From assembly GCA_022393335.1 (NCBI GenBank), contig JAJEKB010001278.1, positions 60,673 through 124,672 on the forward strand: DNA of 64,000 bases, written 5' to 3'. The notes under the pieces are model-generated. The model saw only the letters and a program-made list of their open reading frames with translations, was not told where the DNA came from and did not search any database. The position numbers were made by a program, and so were the translations under genes. The stretch is from Macrotrachela quadricornifera. Its lineage: Eukaryota > Rotifera > Eurotatoria > Philodinida > Philodinidae. Shown in pieces: positions 39,001 to 49,137 of this stretch (positions within the stretch are counted from its first letter, which is position 1; each line of letters begins with the position of its first letter).

Positions 39001-42000
39001 ATAATGAAAATTGATGCTTTTTTCTGGACTGTTTTTTTTCCAGTAATGATGATTTGATGATGAAATACCAAATATTTTTTTTCTTATTGCATTGCTAACG
39101 CATTATTAACGTTCGTTACGTTATGCAAATATTTGACGTTATATTTTTCATCTGTTCTTTCACCAAACATTACTTGCTGCAAACAACAGATGCACTCGTC
39201 ATTTCAGCAAGTTATCGTCTGAGTCATTTATAAATTTATCGTTTTTTATTTTGTTTTTCATACTTTTTTTTTGTTGCGTTATTTTAATTTTGTTAAAAAT
39301 ACAAATCGATAATTATCACAATGCCGCTCGATCCATTGGAAAATTATAAAAAATTGCTTTCGAAAGAACCAGAACTCGGTGAGAAATATGTGATTATTGA
39401 TAGCAAATGGTTTGAACATTGGAAACGTTTTGTTGGTATCGAAAAAACGGATGAAGAAAAAGTAACTGACCCAGGTCCAATAGATTTTACAAATTTAGCC
39501 CTTCACGAGGCAACTGGGGATTCGAAAGAAGTACAGCTTCGTCCAAATGTCGTGGAAAAAAATGATTTTACTTTCATTCCATATGAACTTTATCAAGAAC
39601 TAGCGAAAACACATAATAGAATCGGCAAAGCAATAATTAGAAATGTCATTCCACAAGGTGAATTCAATGCTGTCATTGAAACATTCCTTGCACCATTAAG
39701 ACTTCGTAGATCAAGAGATTTTAATGCTACAACAAAACAAATTTATTGTAGTCGTCGAACTAAAATAGAAGACTTAAAAAAAGCACTTTGTGAAGAATTT
39801 CGTATAAGTCCATCTTCAGACTATCATTTATTTTCATCTACTGATGAGAGCGGTAGCAATTGGACACGAATTGATGAACAACCAGGCTTAGTTCTTGAAG
39901 ATCTCGATATAATAAGAAATGCATTTATCATCTATGAATCCAAAGCAGTAACATTGCCTACTACTAACCGATACTCATCAGCAAGAACATCGTTTACTCC
40001 TGGACTTTGTGGTTTATCAAATTTGGGTAATACATGTTTCATGAATTCAGCATTACAATGTTTATCAAATGTTTCAACATTAACAGAATATTTTCTTTGT
40101 GATGAATATAAACGACATATAAATCGTGATAATCCATTAGGTATGAAAGGTAATGTTGCAGAAGCGTATGGAGAATTAATACATGAAATGTGGTCAGGTA
40201 CAACAAATTTTTGTGCACCAAAATCATTAAAACATAGTGTTGCTCGTTATGCACCACAATTTAGTGGTTTTGCACAACAAGATTCACAAGAATTTATGTC
40301 ATTTTTACTTGATGGTTTACATGAAGATTTAAATCGTATAAAACAAAAGCCATATATGGATAAAAAAGATGATGATGGAAAAAAAGATGATTCAACATTA
40401 GCTAAAGAACAATGGGAGTATTATCAAAGTCGAAATCAATCAAAAATTCATGAAATATTTCATGGACAAATCAAATCTGTTGTACAATGTCTTACATGTA
40501 AAACAATAGCAAGGACATTTGATCCAATTTGTTTTCTTAGTTTACCACTACCAGGAAAGAAAAAAATACGAACATTTAAAATTGAGTATATTCGTTTAGA
40601 TGGAAAAATTATATCTTATTCTATGAAATCAAATGAACATGGTCGTATGATTAATTTAATTCAAGATTTTTGCAATCGTTTTATACCAAAAGATAAAAAT
40701 ATTGATGAAAAAGAACATATGGATATTGATGGTGCATCAGCATCAAAAGAAAATAATCAAAATGAAGATAAAGAAGACGAAGACGAAGATGAAGAAGAAG
40801 ATTTCACAAAAACACCAGATTATGATGGACATCAACCAAAACCAGATCATATTTTACCTGCTGAAGTTTATAATCATCGAATTCATTTACAATATAATGA
40901 TAGTAATTTGTTAACAAATATACTTGAACGTGATCAAATTGTGTTTTATGAGACAGCTGATTCATTAAAAAAAGGAAATAATGAAACAATTCTAATGCCA
41001 TGTGTATTTCGAGAGGAAAATTCTCGTCAAAATTTTGGTTTTCCTATTTATCTTAGTATACCAAGACATAACTGTACCGGAAAAGATATTCAAGATGCAT
41101 TACAGGTAAAAAGAAATACGACATAAGATATATGAGACTTCTATTATCAAATTTATTTTTATTTATTTTGCAGAAATCAATTGGTCTTTTTCTGCCATTA
41201 GATTCATCTAATTCATCAGATAAACCACTTTATGTTGCATCATGTAACTTCAATCAAAATTATAATCAAACAACCAAAACCTTAAAATCATGTCTTAATG
41301 ATCATATTAGTTTTGGACAAAAAAATATATCATTAATTGCTGATGTTGACTCATCAGTTGTCGAAAAATATAAAAAACAAGAAGAAAAACGTATAGAAAA
41401 ATATCGTTCATCGACTTCAACAATTGAAAATAATATTCAAGCACATAATCAACAAAAACGATTAACAACATTATTAGATTGTTTTAAATATTTTACAAAA
41501 AAAGAAACATTATCTGATGAAGATCTTTGGAATTGTCCTGTATGTAAACAATTAAAAAAGGCTACAAAAAAAATTGATTTATGGCTTTTACCAAAAGTTT
41601 TAATTGTACAATTAAAACGTTTTAGTTATACACGTTATTTTCGAGATAAAATTGATTTACTTGTTGATTGTCCATTACGTGATTTAGATTTATCACAATT
41701 TGTTCAAAATTCGGAAGAAAAATTAAAAGCAAAATATGAATTAATTGCTGTTAGTAATCACATGGGTGGTTTAGGTGGTGGACACTATACTGCACATGCA
41801 AAAAATATTAAAGATCAAAAATGGCATACATTTGATGACTCATATGTATCAAATGTCGATGAAAATAATGTCATAAGCAAATCAGCTTATGTACTTATTT
41901 ATCAACAAAAACAATAACAATAATAGGATAGTGAAATATTATAATTTGATATCTTTCTCGAACTTGTCTTTAGTTGCCGTTTTTTATTTTGCTAACCACT

Positions 42001-45000
42001 TGAATTCCCATAAGATCTTGCGAGAAAGAATGTTTGAAGAATTTTTTTTTATATTCTTATATGTGACATATAATCTTTTTAAATTTTATTCATGAATACA
42101 AATAATACATAACTTTTTCATTTTTTGATTTTATTTTTATTTGTTACAGGTTATTTAATACTAATGATCCAATAGCACAAGTTCTTGATGAACGTTTGAG
42201 AAATAGTTCATTTCCGAATATTGGTACAACTTGTATGAATGATGCACCATCAGCATCAAATAAAGGACCTTATGCATGTGGTGAAGGAGACAAAAATTTT
42301 TATATACCACCTGATTCGATTGCTCAAAATCAATATGCACGATGTTCAGAATGTTTTACAAAAGCCTTACAAGTAATAATTAAATTATTAAATTTTTTCT
42401 TAATATCTATTATTTATATATAAATAGATTTGTCCGGCGGATTCCTTTGGACAAGCACCAACACGAAAAACAAAATCTGGCATTGTGGTTTGTTTTAAAT
42501 TTTTTGAAAATAAAAAACTATTTATTAATTTTATTTATTTGTAGTTATATGATTTAAATAATTATACATTGAATGACTATTTACTTAGAAGTCATCATAC
42601 CTTTACAGATAATCGGTATAAATATTTTGTTTTTTTTTCTATAAATATGAAACAAATATTTATTATTTTAGTTATGGTGGTTTAACATTTGGTGAACAAA
42701 TAGAAGATGATTATCTTAATCGAAGTCATGCATTAGTTTGGTTTAATAATAAAGGTATAATAAAAAGTTTTTAATAAAAAAATTATTTTATTCTTTTAAG
42801 GTTATCATGCATTACCATCATATTTAAATGTAATGAATAATTTAATTCTTCGTTCAAAAATTTCTGATCCAAAAATAGCTGGAAATTTTGGTATATCAAC
42901 ATATAGTCATCCGTTTACATTAAGTGGTGATTTATTATCTCAACAATCACTTGAACAACGTATATCAGATTTTGGTATTGCAATAACTGTTTTATGTGCA
43001 TATGCATTTGTACCAGCTGCTGTTATTCTTTATCTTGTACGGGAATATGTAACACAAGAAAAACGTTTAATATTTATTTGTGGTGTAAAACCATTAGGTA
43101 AAGAATATTTTATTTTGTTTTTTGTTCTTTTATAAATAATTGATAAAAAAAAAATTTTAGTTTATTGGTTATCAACATTTATTTGGGATTTAGCTTATTA
43201 TCTAATTTTAATTAGTTTAACTATGGCTCTAATTAAAATATTTAATATATCAGCTTTTAATTCACGTGTTGCAACAACTCAAGCAATATTTTGTTTATTA
43301 TTATTATATGGATGGTCATCAATACCATTAGTATATTGTCTTGTTAGATGTTTTAGTGATACAAGTACAGCATTTATGGCTGCATTTTGTCTTTGGATGT
43401 TTTCTGGTATGATAACATGTATAGCTGATTTAATGTTAACATTATATGCATGGGTACCTGGAATAATACGTATTCAATCGATTCTATCGCGTATTTTTCT
43501 TATATTTCCACCTTATTGTCTTGGTTCTGGTCTTGTTCATTTAATGCGTAATGAATTAATGGCTGATTTTGGTCGTACAATTGATGCTGATCTTTATGTA
43601 AATCCATTTTCATTATCACTTATTGGTGATAGAATAATAGCAATGGTTCTAATTGGTTTTATTGCATTAATTGTAACATATATTCTTGATTTAGATATTC
43701 GATTACCAAATATATTTTATAAAGTAAAAAAAAAGAATAAAAAAATTTAAAAAAATAAAAAATAACTTTTTTTTCTGATAGATTTCACCACCGGATGCAA
43801 CTATTGATAGAGATGTCATGGAAGAACGACATCGAATATTACATTCAAATGAAACTAATCATGATATCTTACAAGCAAAAAATTTAACAAAATTTTTTCG
43901 TCGTGCAACTGGTCAATCATTATTAGCAGTTGATCATTTATGTTTTGGAATATCTAAAGGACAATGTTTTGGTTTACTTGGAATAAATGGAGCAGTAAGA
44001 AGAATGTTTTAATATAAAAAGAAAAGATTTTAATGATTTTATTTTTTAATAGGGTAAAACTACGACATTTAAAATGATCACCGGTAATTTAATATTAATA
44101 AAAAAAATTTTCTTTGATTAATTAATAAATTTTTGTAGGTGACGTTCGTCCAACAAGTGGTGATTGTCTATTATATGAAAAACAAATATGTAATCAAGCT
44201 CGTGAACATCCTGGTTCAATTGGTTATTGTCCACAATTTGACGCTGTTGATGGTTACTTAACTAGTCGTGAAGCACTTATGTGTTATGCTAAATTAATTG
44301 GTATAACTGATCGTGAACACGTTGTTAATTTGACATTAAGAAAATTTCATATGGAATCATTTGCTAATCGTATTATACGAACTTATAGTGGAGGAATGAG
44401 AAGGTAAAATAATAATAAATAATTTTAAAAAATTATTAAAAAGAAAATATTTCTTCTAGAAAATTATCAGTAGCTATTGCTATGTTAGGACAACCAGATT
44501 TAATTTTATTAGTAAGTGAAATGAATTTTTATTTATAGAAAATAATTTATTTTGTATTTTTAGGATGAACCAACAAACGGAATGGGTAAATAAAGAATTT
44601 TAAAAATAAAAATAAAACTAAAAATTTTTTATTTAGATCCTGGCAATCGTCGTATTGTTTGGAATAATATAATTAAAGCTAAAAAACAAGATAAAGCTAT
44701 TTTATTAACATCACATTCAATGGCTGAATGTGATGTATTATGTTCACGTTTAGCAATTATGGTTAATGGACAATTTCAATGTCTCGGTACACCACAACAT
44801 TTAAAACATCGTTTTGGTACAGGTTATTATTTAAAATTACGTCTTGAAGACGAATCATCAATACAAATAGCATCAAATATTATTCATCAATATCTTCCAG
44901 ATTCAAATATGACGGTTTAAAAAAAATTATTTTTCTTTTTTAAATAAAAATCTTTTTTCTTTTTAAATAGGAAAAACATGGTACACGATTAGAATATAAT

Positions 45001-45485
45001 ATTCCAAAAACATATTCATTATCAAAAATATTTGGTTTTATTGAAACAAATAAAACTTTAATGAATGTTATAGATTATTCACTTTCTCAAACAACACTTG
45101 AACATGTATAAATAAAAAGAAATTTTATCTTTAATTTCATTATATATATTTTTTTCTATATTAGGTTTTTCTTCGTTTTGCAAGTAAACAACGAGATAAT
45201 TCTATTATTAGTCTTGAAGATGTTGTTGTTGATGATACACAATCAATATCATCATCAACAGTTCAATCATTTGTTCAAACAACTGAAAAAGGAAATAATA
45301 CATTTTCACGTCGTTCACCATCATTAACACAAATTCAAAATGATAATTCATCTCAAACAGCAGCTGATATACGAGAATTACCTGTTATTGATAGTTGTAC
45401 AGATCTTGTGCTTAATGTCGATCGTCCACCATCATCAATGTCAAATGAATCATTTCAACAAGATGAAAATGTCTTTCGAATATAA
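24058..45485 (+). CDS. ABCA: Full-length ABCA-family lipid transporter with very large first extracellular domain
   Basis: Membrane ATPase exporting or flipping lipids. Some 50 exons, roughly 3,200 residues. Exon 1 ([21 protein letters not shown]) leads into TM1 ([20 protein letters not shown]). A long loop rich in N-x-S/T sites (about 24340-32330, ~1,500 residues) follows, then TM2-6 (32400-33830). NBD1: GHNGAGK|TTT (34018-34125), signature SLSGGVRRR, Walker [16 protein letters not shown]7 is [18 protein letters not shown] near 37050. After the 37167-42149 intron come the second loop (CECF-type cysteines, 42150-42980), TM8-12 (42990-43700), and NBD2: GINGA|GKTTTF, YSGGMRRKLS, LILLDEPTNGMDP. 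The tail is Ser/Thr-rich and ends ENVFRI. Known: ABCA1/ABCA12-type half-repeat architecture; the large loop recalls ABCA12/13, but orthology is uncertain. Most introns are ~50 bp; long ones carry an inverted-repeat element, a transposase relic and two genes. Confidence 0.9.
27236..27672 (+). other. ABCA intron with GC-richer block
   Basis: 437-bp intron. The stretch 27340-27440 contains G-rich runs (GAGAGTGAGGTTAAGG and neighbours) that stand out from the surrounding AT-rich DNA and share the word GAGTGAGG with the element at 30651-31082. It may be a repeat fragment; no ends were found. Confidence 0.35.
30651..31082. mobile_element. TA-flanked terminal-inverted-repeat element (Tc1/mariner-like MITE candidate)
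   Basis: Located in the ABCA intron 30248-31396. Outer ends are TACGGTCAAAA (30651) and its exact reverse complement TTTTGACCGTA (ending 31082), so the element CGGTCAAAA...TTTTGACCG sits between TA dinucleotides. A second pair of arms, 30664-30694 and 30973-31003, matches at 29 of 31 bases in inverted orientation. The right side has ~70 extra bases between the two arm pairs. The interior is GC-richer than the intron and has no transposase frame. Confidence 0.7.
35591..36858 (+). other. ABCA intron containing a possible decayed MULE transposase
   Basis: 1.27-kb intron; the donor follows ...ATTGGATG and the next exon starts at 36859 (ISTISGSS). Within it, around 36330-36560, frames broken by stops read CCIDGAIFK and, further on, [20 protein letters not shown]. 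These resemble the IDGTFK and following helical block of Mutator-like (MULE) transposases. Upstream, near 36060-36180, [12 protein letters not shown] hints at a cysteine/histidine finger. All frames are interrupted, so it is at most a relic. Confidence 0.35.
37403..38791 (-). CDS. AP2M1: AP-2 complex subunit mu (clathrin adaptor medium chain)
   Basis: Medium chain of the AP-2 clathrin adaptor, which selects YxxPhi cargo and binds PI(4,5)P2 at the plasma membrane. It starts at the universally conserved [17 protein letters not shown] (exon 38741-38801), then [20 protein letters not shown] (main exon 37403-38683). The longin-like N-terminal half is followed by [23 protein letters not shown] and the mu-homology domain ([63 protein letters not shown]), ending [10 protein letters not shown] Ser/Thr/Asn-rich insert near 38000-38080 lies in the loop that also varies between other animals. 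The linker carries [14 protein letters not shown]; the AAK1-target threonine region is plausibly here. An upstream exon (38863-38906) is open and in frame and would add 18 residues before MIGG; it may be 5' UTR. The gene lies antisense inside an ABCA intron. Confidence 0.95.
38907..39320. promoter_or_regulatory. Divergent promoter interval between nested AP2M1 and USP genes
   Basis: About 410 bp separating the two head-to-head nested genes, AT-rich with T-tracts before 39300. No specific motif is claimed. Confidence 0.4.
39321..41917 (+). CDS. USP15: Ubiquitin carboxyl-terminal hydrolase of the USP4/11/15 group
   Basis: Cysteine protease removing ubiquitin from substrates. Two exons (39321-41105, 41174-41917) give 842 residues (USP15 is ~950-980). 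Domains: DUSP at the N-terminus ([17 protein letters not shown] ... PGPIDFTNL), then a ubiquitin-like domain ([17 protein letters not shown] ... [10 protein letters not shown]), then the USP fold. The catalytic Cys box is [20 protein letters not shown]; the second box has [27 protein letters not shown]. Zinc-binding pairs are CLTC and CPVC. The His box is [14 protein letters not shown], with the Asp/Asn near [10 protein letters not shown]. An acidic insert (DEDEEED...) sits where USP15 has its second UBL insert, here reduced. Seen: DUSP-UBL-USP order with intact catalytic Cys and His. USP4, USP11 and USP15 are paralogues of a single invertebrate gene, so the symbol is approximate. Confidence 0.92.
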
Positions 45486-45617
45486 AGAAGAAGAAGAAGA
45501 AAAAAGGACAAAATGATGAAAATAAAATTCTTTTGTTTTTATTTTGTTTCGCAATTTTAATTTCAAATATATGTAAACACATTTAAATAAATAAAAGAAA
45601 AGAAAACGTTTTATTTA

Positions 45618-45855
45618 TTATCTTATTTCACAGTTTGATTGGTCATCATCAGCAGGTTTATTTATTGACATTGCAGATGGATCCATATCTGCATAAATAG
45701 CATCTAATTCATTTTTAGCATCGGTATCCATCGATGGCATTAAATGATCTTCATTTAAACGTTTTTTTCCTATAACCCAAAAAAAAGTAGTAACATAAGA
45801 AAAACCACAAACAAATGTTTTTTTTGTTCAGAATTTACATACCGATTTTATCCAT
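45618..45855 (-). CDS. Small acidic protein, unknown function
   Basis: Two exons (45843-45855 and 45618-45769) splice in frame at GTATGT...TTATAG to a 54-residue protein starting MDKIGKKRLNEDHLMPSMD, with a helical core KNELDAIYADMD and a polar tail ending SNCEIR. No signal peptide or membrane segment. I do not recognise the family. It is tail to tail with ABCA (132 bp between stops). Support: a tiny first exon, clean splice signals, coding-like composition, and a frame open throughout. The alternative is that it is the 3' portion of a larger gene, but the upstream 570 bp show no further exon. Confidence 0.5.
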
Positions 45856-46425
45856 TATTTAATGTTTTTTTTTTCTGCTTACTAATGAAAGATAAGAATA
45901 TAAACATGCTTGAATATATATTTTTTAGTTATGCTTGATCGAACATTGTTTTTTCTTATGAGAGAATAGACAAAGAAAAATAAATGTATTTCCGTTCTAA
46001 ACAATCATCTAAAATATGTTTATAAAAAAAAAATGTTTTTTAGTAGGATATTTTGTATGAAATTTATTTATAATATAAATAAAATTTTTTTAATGTAAAG
46101 ATTTATAAAACAGCAGTATGGCATACTATCAATAATAAATATCATAAGATCTATATTTTATTTAATCAATCATTATTTGAATAGATTTTATTGAAAAAGT
46201 TTAATTGAGATATTTTCTAATAAATAATCATGAAGGTAAAATTTAAAAGGTTTTAATTTTATCAAAAATTATCAATAAGAACTCTTATATTCTCTTCTTT
46301 AATTCAAATATTTTCATTTTTAATCAATTTCAAATTGAATATATCACTGTTTCTGTGTTATAATAATATATTCAATAGTATTTGCAAATCTGATTATAAC
46401 AAAAATCGGTTTGTTTAATCAAACA
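45856..46425. other. Intergenic region, head to head
   Basis: 570 bp, AT-rich; no gene or repeat recognised. Confidence 0.5.
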
Positions 46426-46767
46426 ATGGATATCAATCGTGATAGTGAGTTATTTTGAGAATAAAATAATTTTATGTTAATTGTTATTATTTTTTATAGA
46501 TTTTTTTAAAGTTTTATCTGAAATTTTACAAGATATAACTTATGCAGATTATGTAGCAATCGATGGAGAATTCAATGGAATTTTATCATTAAATGAAATG
46601 AATTATTTTGATACATCAACTGAACGATATAAACGTCATTATAAAGTACATTTTTTATAAGAACATATAATATATTATATTATATATTTCAGTGTGATAG
46701 ACGTTATTTAATGATTCAGATAGGAGTTGCTAGGATTCGATGCAAAAATCCGACAGATAATCAGTAA
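46426..46767 (+). pseudogene. Truncated PARN-like deadenylase fragment
   Basis: Three exons (from 46426; about 46501-46645; about 46694-46767) splice to a ~80-residue product starting MDINRDNFFKVLSEIL. It matches the N-terminus of poly(A)-specific ribonuclease (PARN/PNLDC1, DEDD exonucleases), including AIDGEFNGI, the first catalytic Asp-x-Glu pair, and FDTSTERYKRHYK. Similarity continues through RRYLMIQIGVARI and then breaks: the frame reads RCKNPTDNQ and stops. No other exonuclease motif (later Asp and His residues) or R3H/RRM domain follows before the next gene. Either a broken duplicate or a very short expressed relic; no catalysis is possible from this fragment. Confidence 0.6.
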
Positions 46768-47023
46768 AAAAGGAAGAGAAATTGTGACCTGTATCTGTAT
46801 GAGACAGGCAGATCCAGTTGCTCATTTAATCCTTTGTTCTATAGAATCTTGAAATACTATTTGAAATGCATACGAAACTATCTATAAATAATAGAAATTA
46901 AATGTGATTTACATCAAATAAGAAAATTTCGTTTATGAAAAGTTGCAAAAAAAATTAAATAATAGAAAGCAAAAAATATCAACAATTAACTATAATATAA
47001 TGAATTTTCTATTATAAATTAGT

Positions 47024-48251
47024 TTAAGAATTAAAAAAAGGATGTTGTAAAAGTTGTTGAGCACTAGGACGTTGAGTTGAATTTATTTGTAAACATTGTT
47101 GAAGAATATCACGTAGATGAAGATTATTTGTTAGTGGAATGGTTGGATTTTGTGTTAGTCGAGCAATATAAAACATTTTATCAAAATTATTCTGAACGTG
47201 TTCAAATGGTCGATAACCAAAAACCATTTCAAAAAGAAGAACACCTACAAAGAAAAATTAATTTATTTTATATTATTTTTTTTTCTGATAAAAATAGAAA
47301 AGACAAACCAAGTGCCCAAATATCTGATGCTGGGCCTTGACGAGAATAATGACCATTTTCAACTTGACATACTTCTGGTGGCATATATTCAGGTGTACCT
47401 TGAATATTTTATCATAATTTAAAATTATAGAAAGAAAATTCAAATATTTCCACCTGCAAATGGTCTTAATACTGATGTTTGAGTATGTGAAATTCTAAAA
47501 GAAAGTCCAAAATCAATAATACGAAGTTGTCCACCGGATGTTATAATAAAATTTTCCGGTTTAATATCTTTATAAACAAAATAAAATAATCATAATAATG
47601 ATAAATTTTAATAATTTTTTCTACCTGAATGAACAATTCCATTTCGATGAAGTAATGCTACAGCTTCAACCATTTGTGACCAATAAAATTTTGCTTGTGC
47701 TGTTGTCATTTTTTTTTCTTTTGGTGAAGCTTGTAATGGTAACATAAAACGAAAATCATGTCCAGTTTCCATAACAATTTTACCCGTTTGTGTTTTACTA
47801 TCATATTCATGATTATAAACTCGAATAACATATGGATTACGTAATTGTAATTTGGTTAAATAACGTATTTCTTTAAAAAACATTTTTGAATGTTCATGAC
47901 TATCAACTGGATCAACATTTTGAACTACTTTTATTGCTACTGATTGAGCTGTTCGAGGATCATATGCAGCATAAACTCGACTATGAAGTCCTTCACCAAG
48001 TAAACGACTAGCTGTATATGGAATATTACTGACATAAATTGTACTTGATTGTTGTTGTTGTTTAGAAGTCAATAGAACAGATGATGATGTTACTAAAGGA
48101 TAATTCCAAGTAGGTGAAGCAGGTAAAGCTGAAATAAATAAAATAAATTTATTTTTAAAATTTTTCTTTTTATTAAGTAAATATTCTTACTGGCATCACA
48201 TGATGGTTTATAGTTAGCCGGAAATGGACGAAAAGCAAAAGCAACTCTCAT
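47024..48251 (-). CDS. TTK: TTK/MPS1-like protein kinase, short form
   Basis: Ser/Thr kinase with the closest visible likeness to the MPS1/TTK spindle-checkpoint family. Starts MRVAFAFRPFPANYKPSCDA at 48251; the kinase begins about residue 55. Seen: glycine loop LLGEGLHSRVYAAYD, VAIKVV (lysine), EIRYLTKLQ (helix C Glu), KFYWSQMVEAVALLHRNGIVHS|DIKPENF (catalytic loop, rebuilt over a splice), IIDFGLSFRI (DFG), GTPEYMPPEV, SDIWALGVLLFEM and QRPSAQQLLQHPFFNS. HGIVHSDxKPxNF and YMPPE are typical of TTK. The N-terminal TPR and localisation region of animal TTK (~500 residues) is missing, so the protein is under 400 residues. It could be a specialised paralogue; the catalytic residues are intact. 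Confidence 0.75.
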
Positions 48252-49137
48252 CGTTTGATAATAGGTTCTTCGCCGTTATATGATGACGTATGAAAGAAGA
48301 GACATAACTATGTGTAATCATATGTGCTTGTGCCCTTCTCGCTTCTCATTTCTCTTTTTTCTTACGCACTTCTTAATAAAAAGATTCACATTTTCCTTCC
48401 TCTTTTCTTGTTCATACCTTTTATAATGTGTTAATTGGTCGAGCATGAACGATTTGTCCTGTGCTTTATCAAGTCAAGGTCAAGGTTCTCTCTTTTTTTT
48501 TACTAACTATATAGAATCGTCTCGTGTCTACTGTACTTCTAGACTATTTGAATATTGATCAATAGGATATACGATATGTTGATTATTTATAGAATTACTT
48601 ATTGTCGTTACTTATTCAAAATATCATTATCGTTCATCCGTTTGTACGAATATTTCAATACATATTGCATGCATGATTGATGTTTGTATCGTATCATCAG
48701 CTGAGCATTTGTTGATCCCTGTCGTCTTTTTTTTCTTTCTCTAGTGCATTCGTTTTACGTAAGCATGAAAGGCAAAATATATTGTATGAATAAAGTCAGA
48801 TAGATGAACACATTTTATGTTCAGTTGACACACAGGTGTATACATATGTATACCAATCAATGCAGTCGATTTTATTGTGATAATAATGTTTGAAAATCAA
48901 AGAAACTTAAAATAATTCATATTGACTCTCTTATCAGTTGTATAATGATTATAATCTCGAATGTTTCATGTCATTTTATTTATCAGAATAAAGAAGAAGC
49001 AAAAAGTACATAAAAATATCCCATTTCAAATAACAAACTGTTCAAATTTTTTTTTGTTAGTTAAAAAACCGGGCGTATATTTTCAAAAGAGGTTTTTTTT
49101 TCAAATAAGATAAGTCGTTCGAGTTTTTTTTTTCTTT
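48252..49137. other. Intergenic region upstream of the TTK-like gene
   Basis: 886 bp with pyrimidine-rich stretches near 48340-48420 and 48490-48510, likely the promoter of the kinase and the 3' flank of CCDC81. No gene recognised. Confidence 0.5.

Larger units (their letters stand above)
37167..42149 (+). other. 5-kb ABCA intron hosting two nested genes
   Basis: Donor GTAAGT after ATGTTTGTTAA; acceptor TTACAG before GTTATTTAATACTAAT. The phase fits (AA|G gives Lys), rebuilding MFVNKLFNTNDP across the gap. The 5' side is TMD1-NBD1-TM7 and the 3' side is the remainder of TMD2 plus NBD2, so together they make one complete transporter. Confidence 0.8.

Noticed and set aside
24058..45485. Alternative that the ABCA sequence is two separate half-transporter genes flanking AP2M1 and USP
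   Set aside because: The break falls just after TM7, leaving unnatural halves, whereas the exons join in phase with consensus splice sites to give a standard TMD1-NBD1-TMD2-NBD2 protein.
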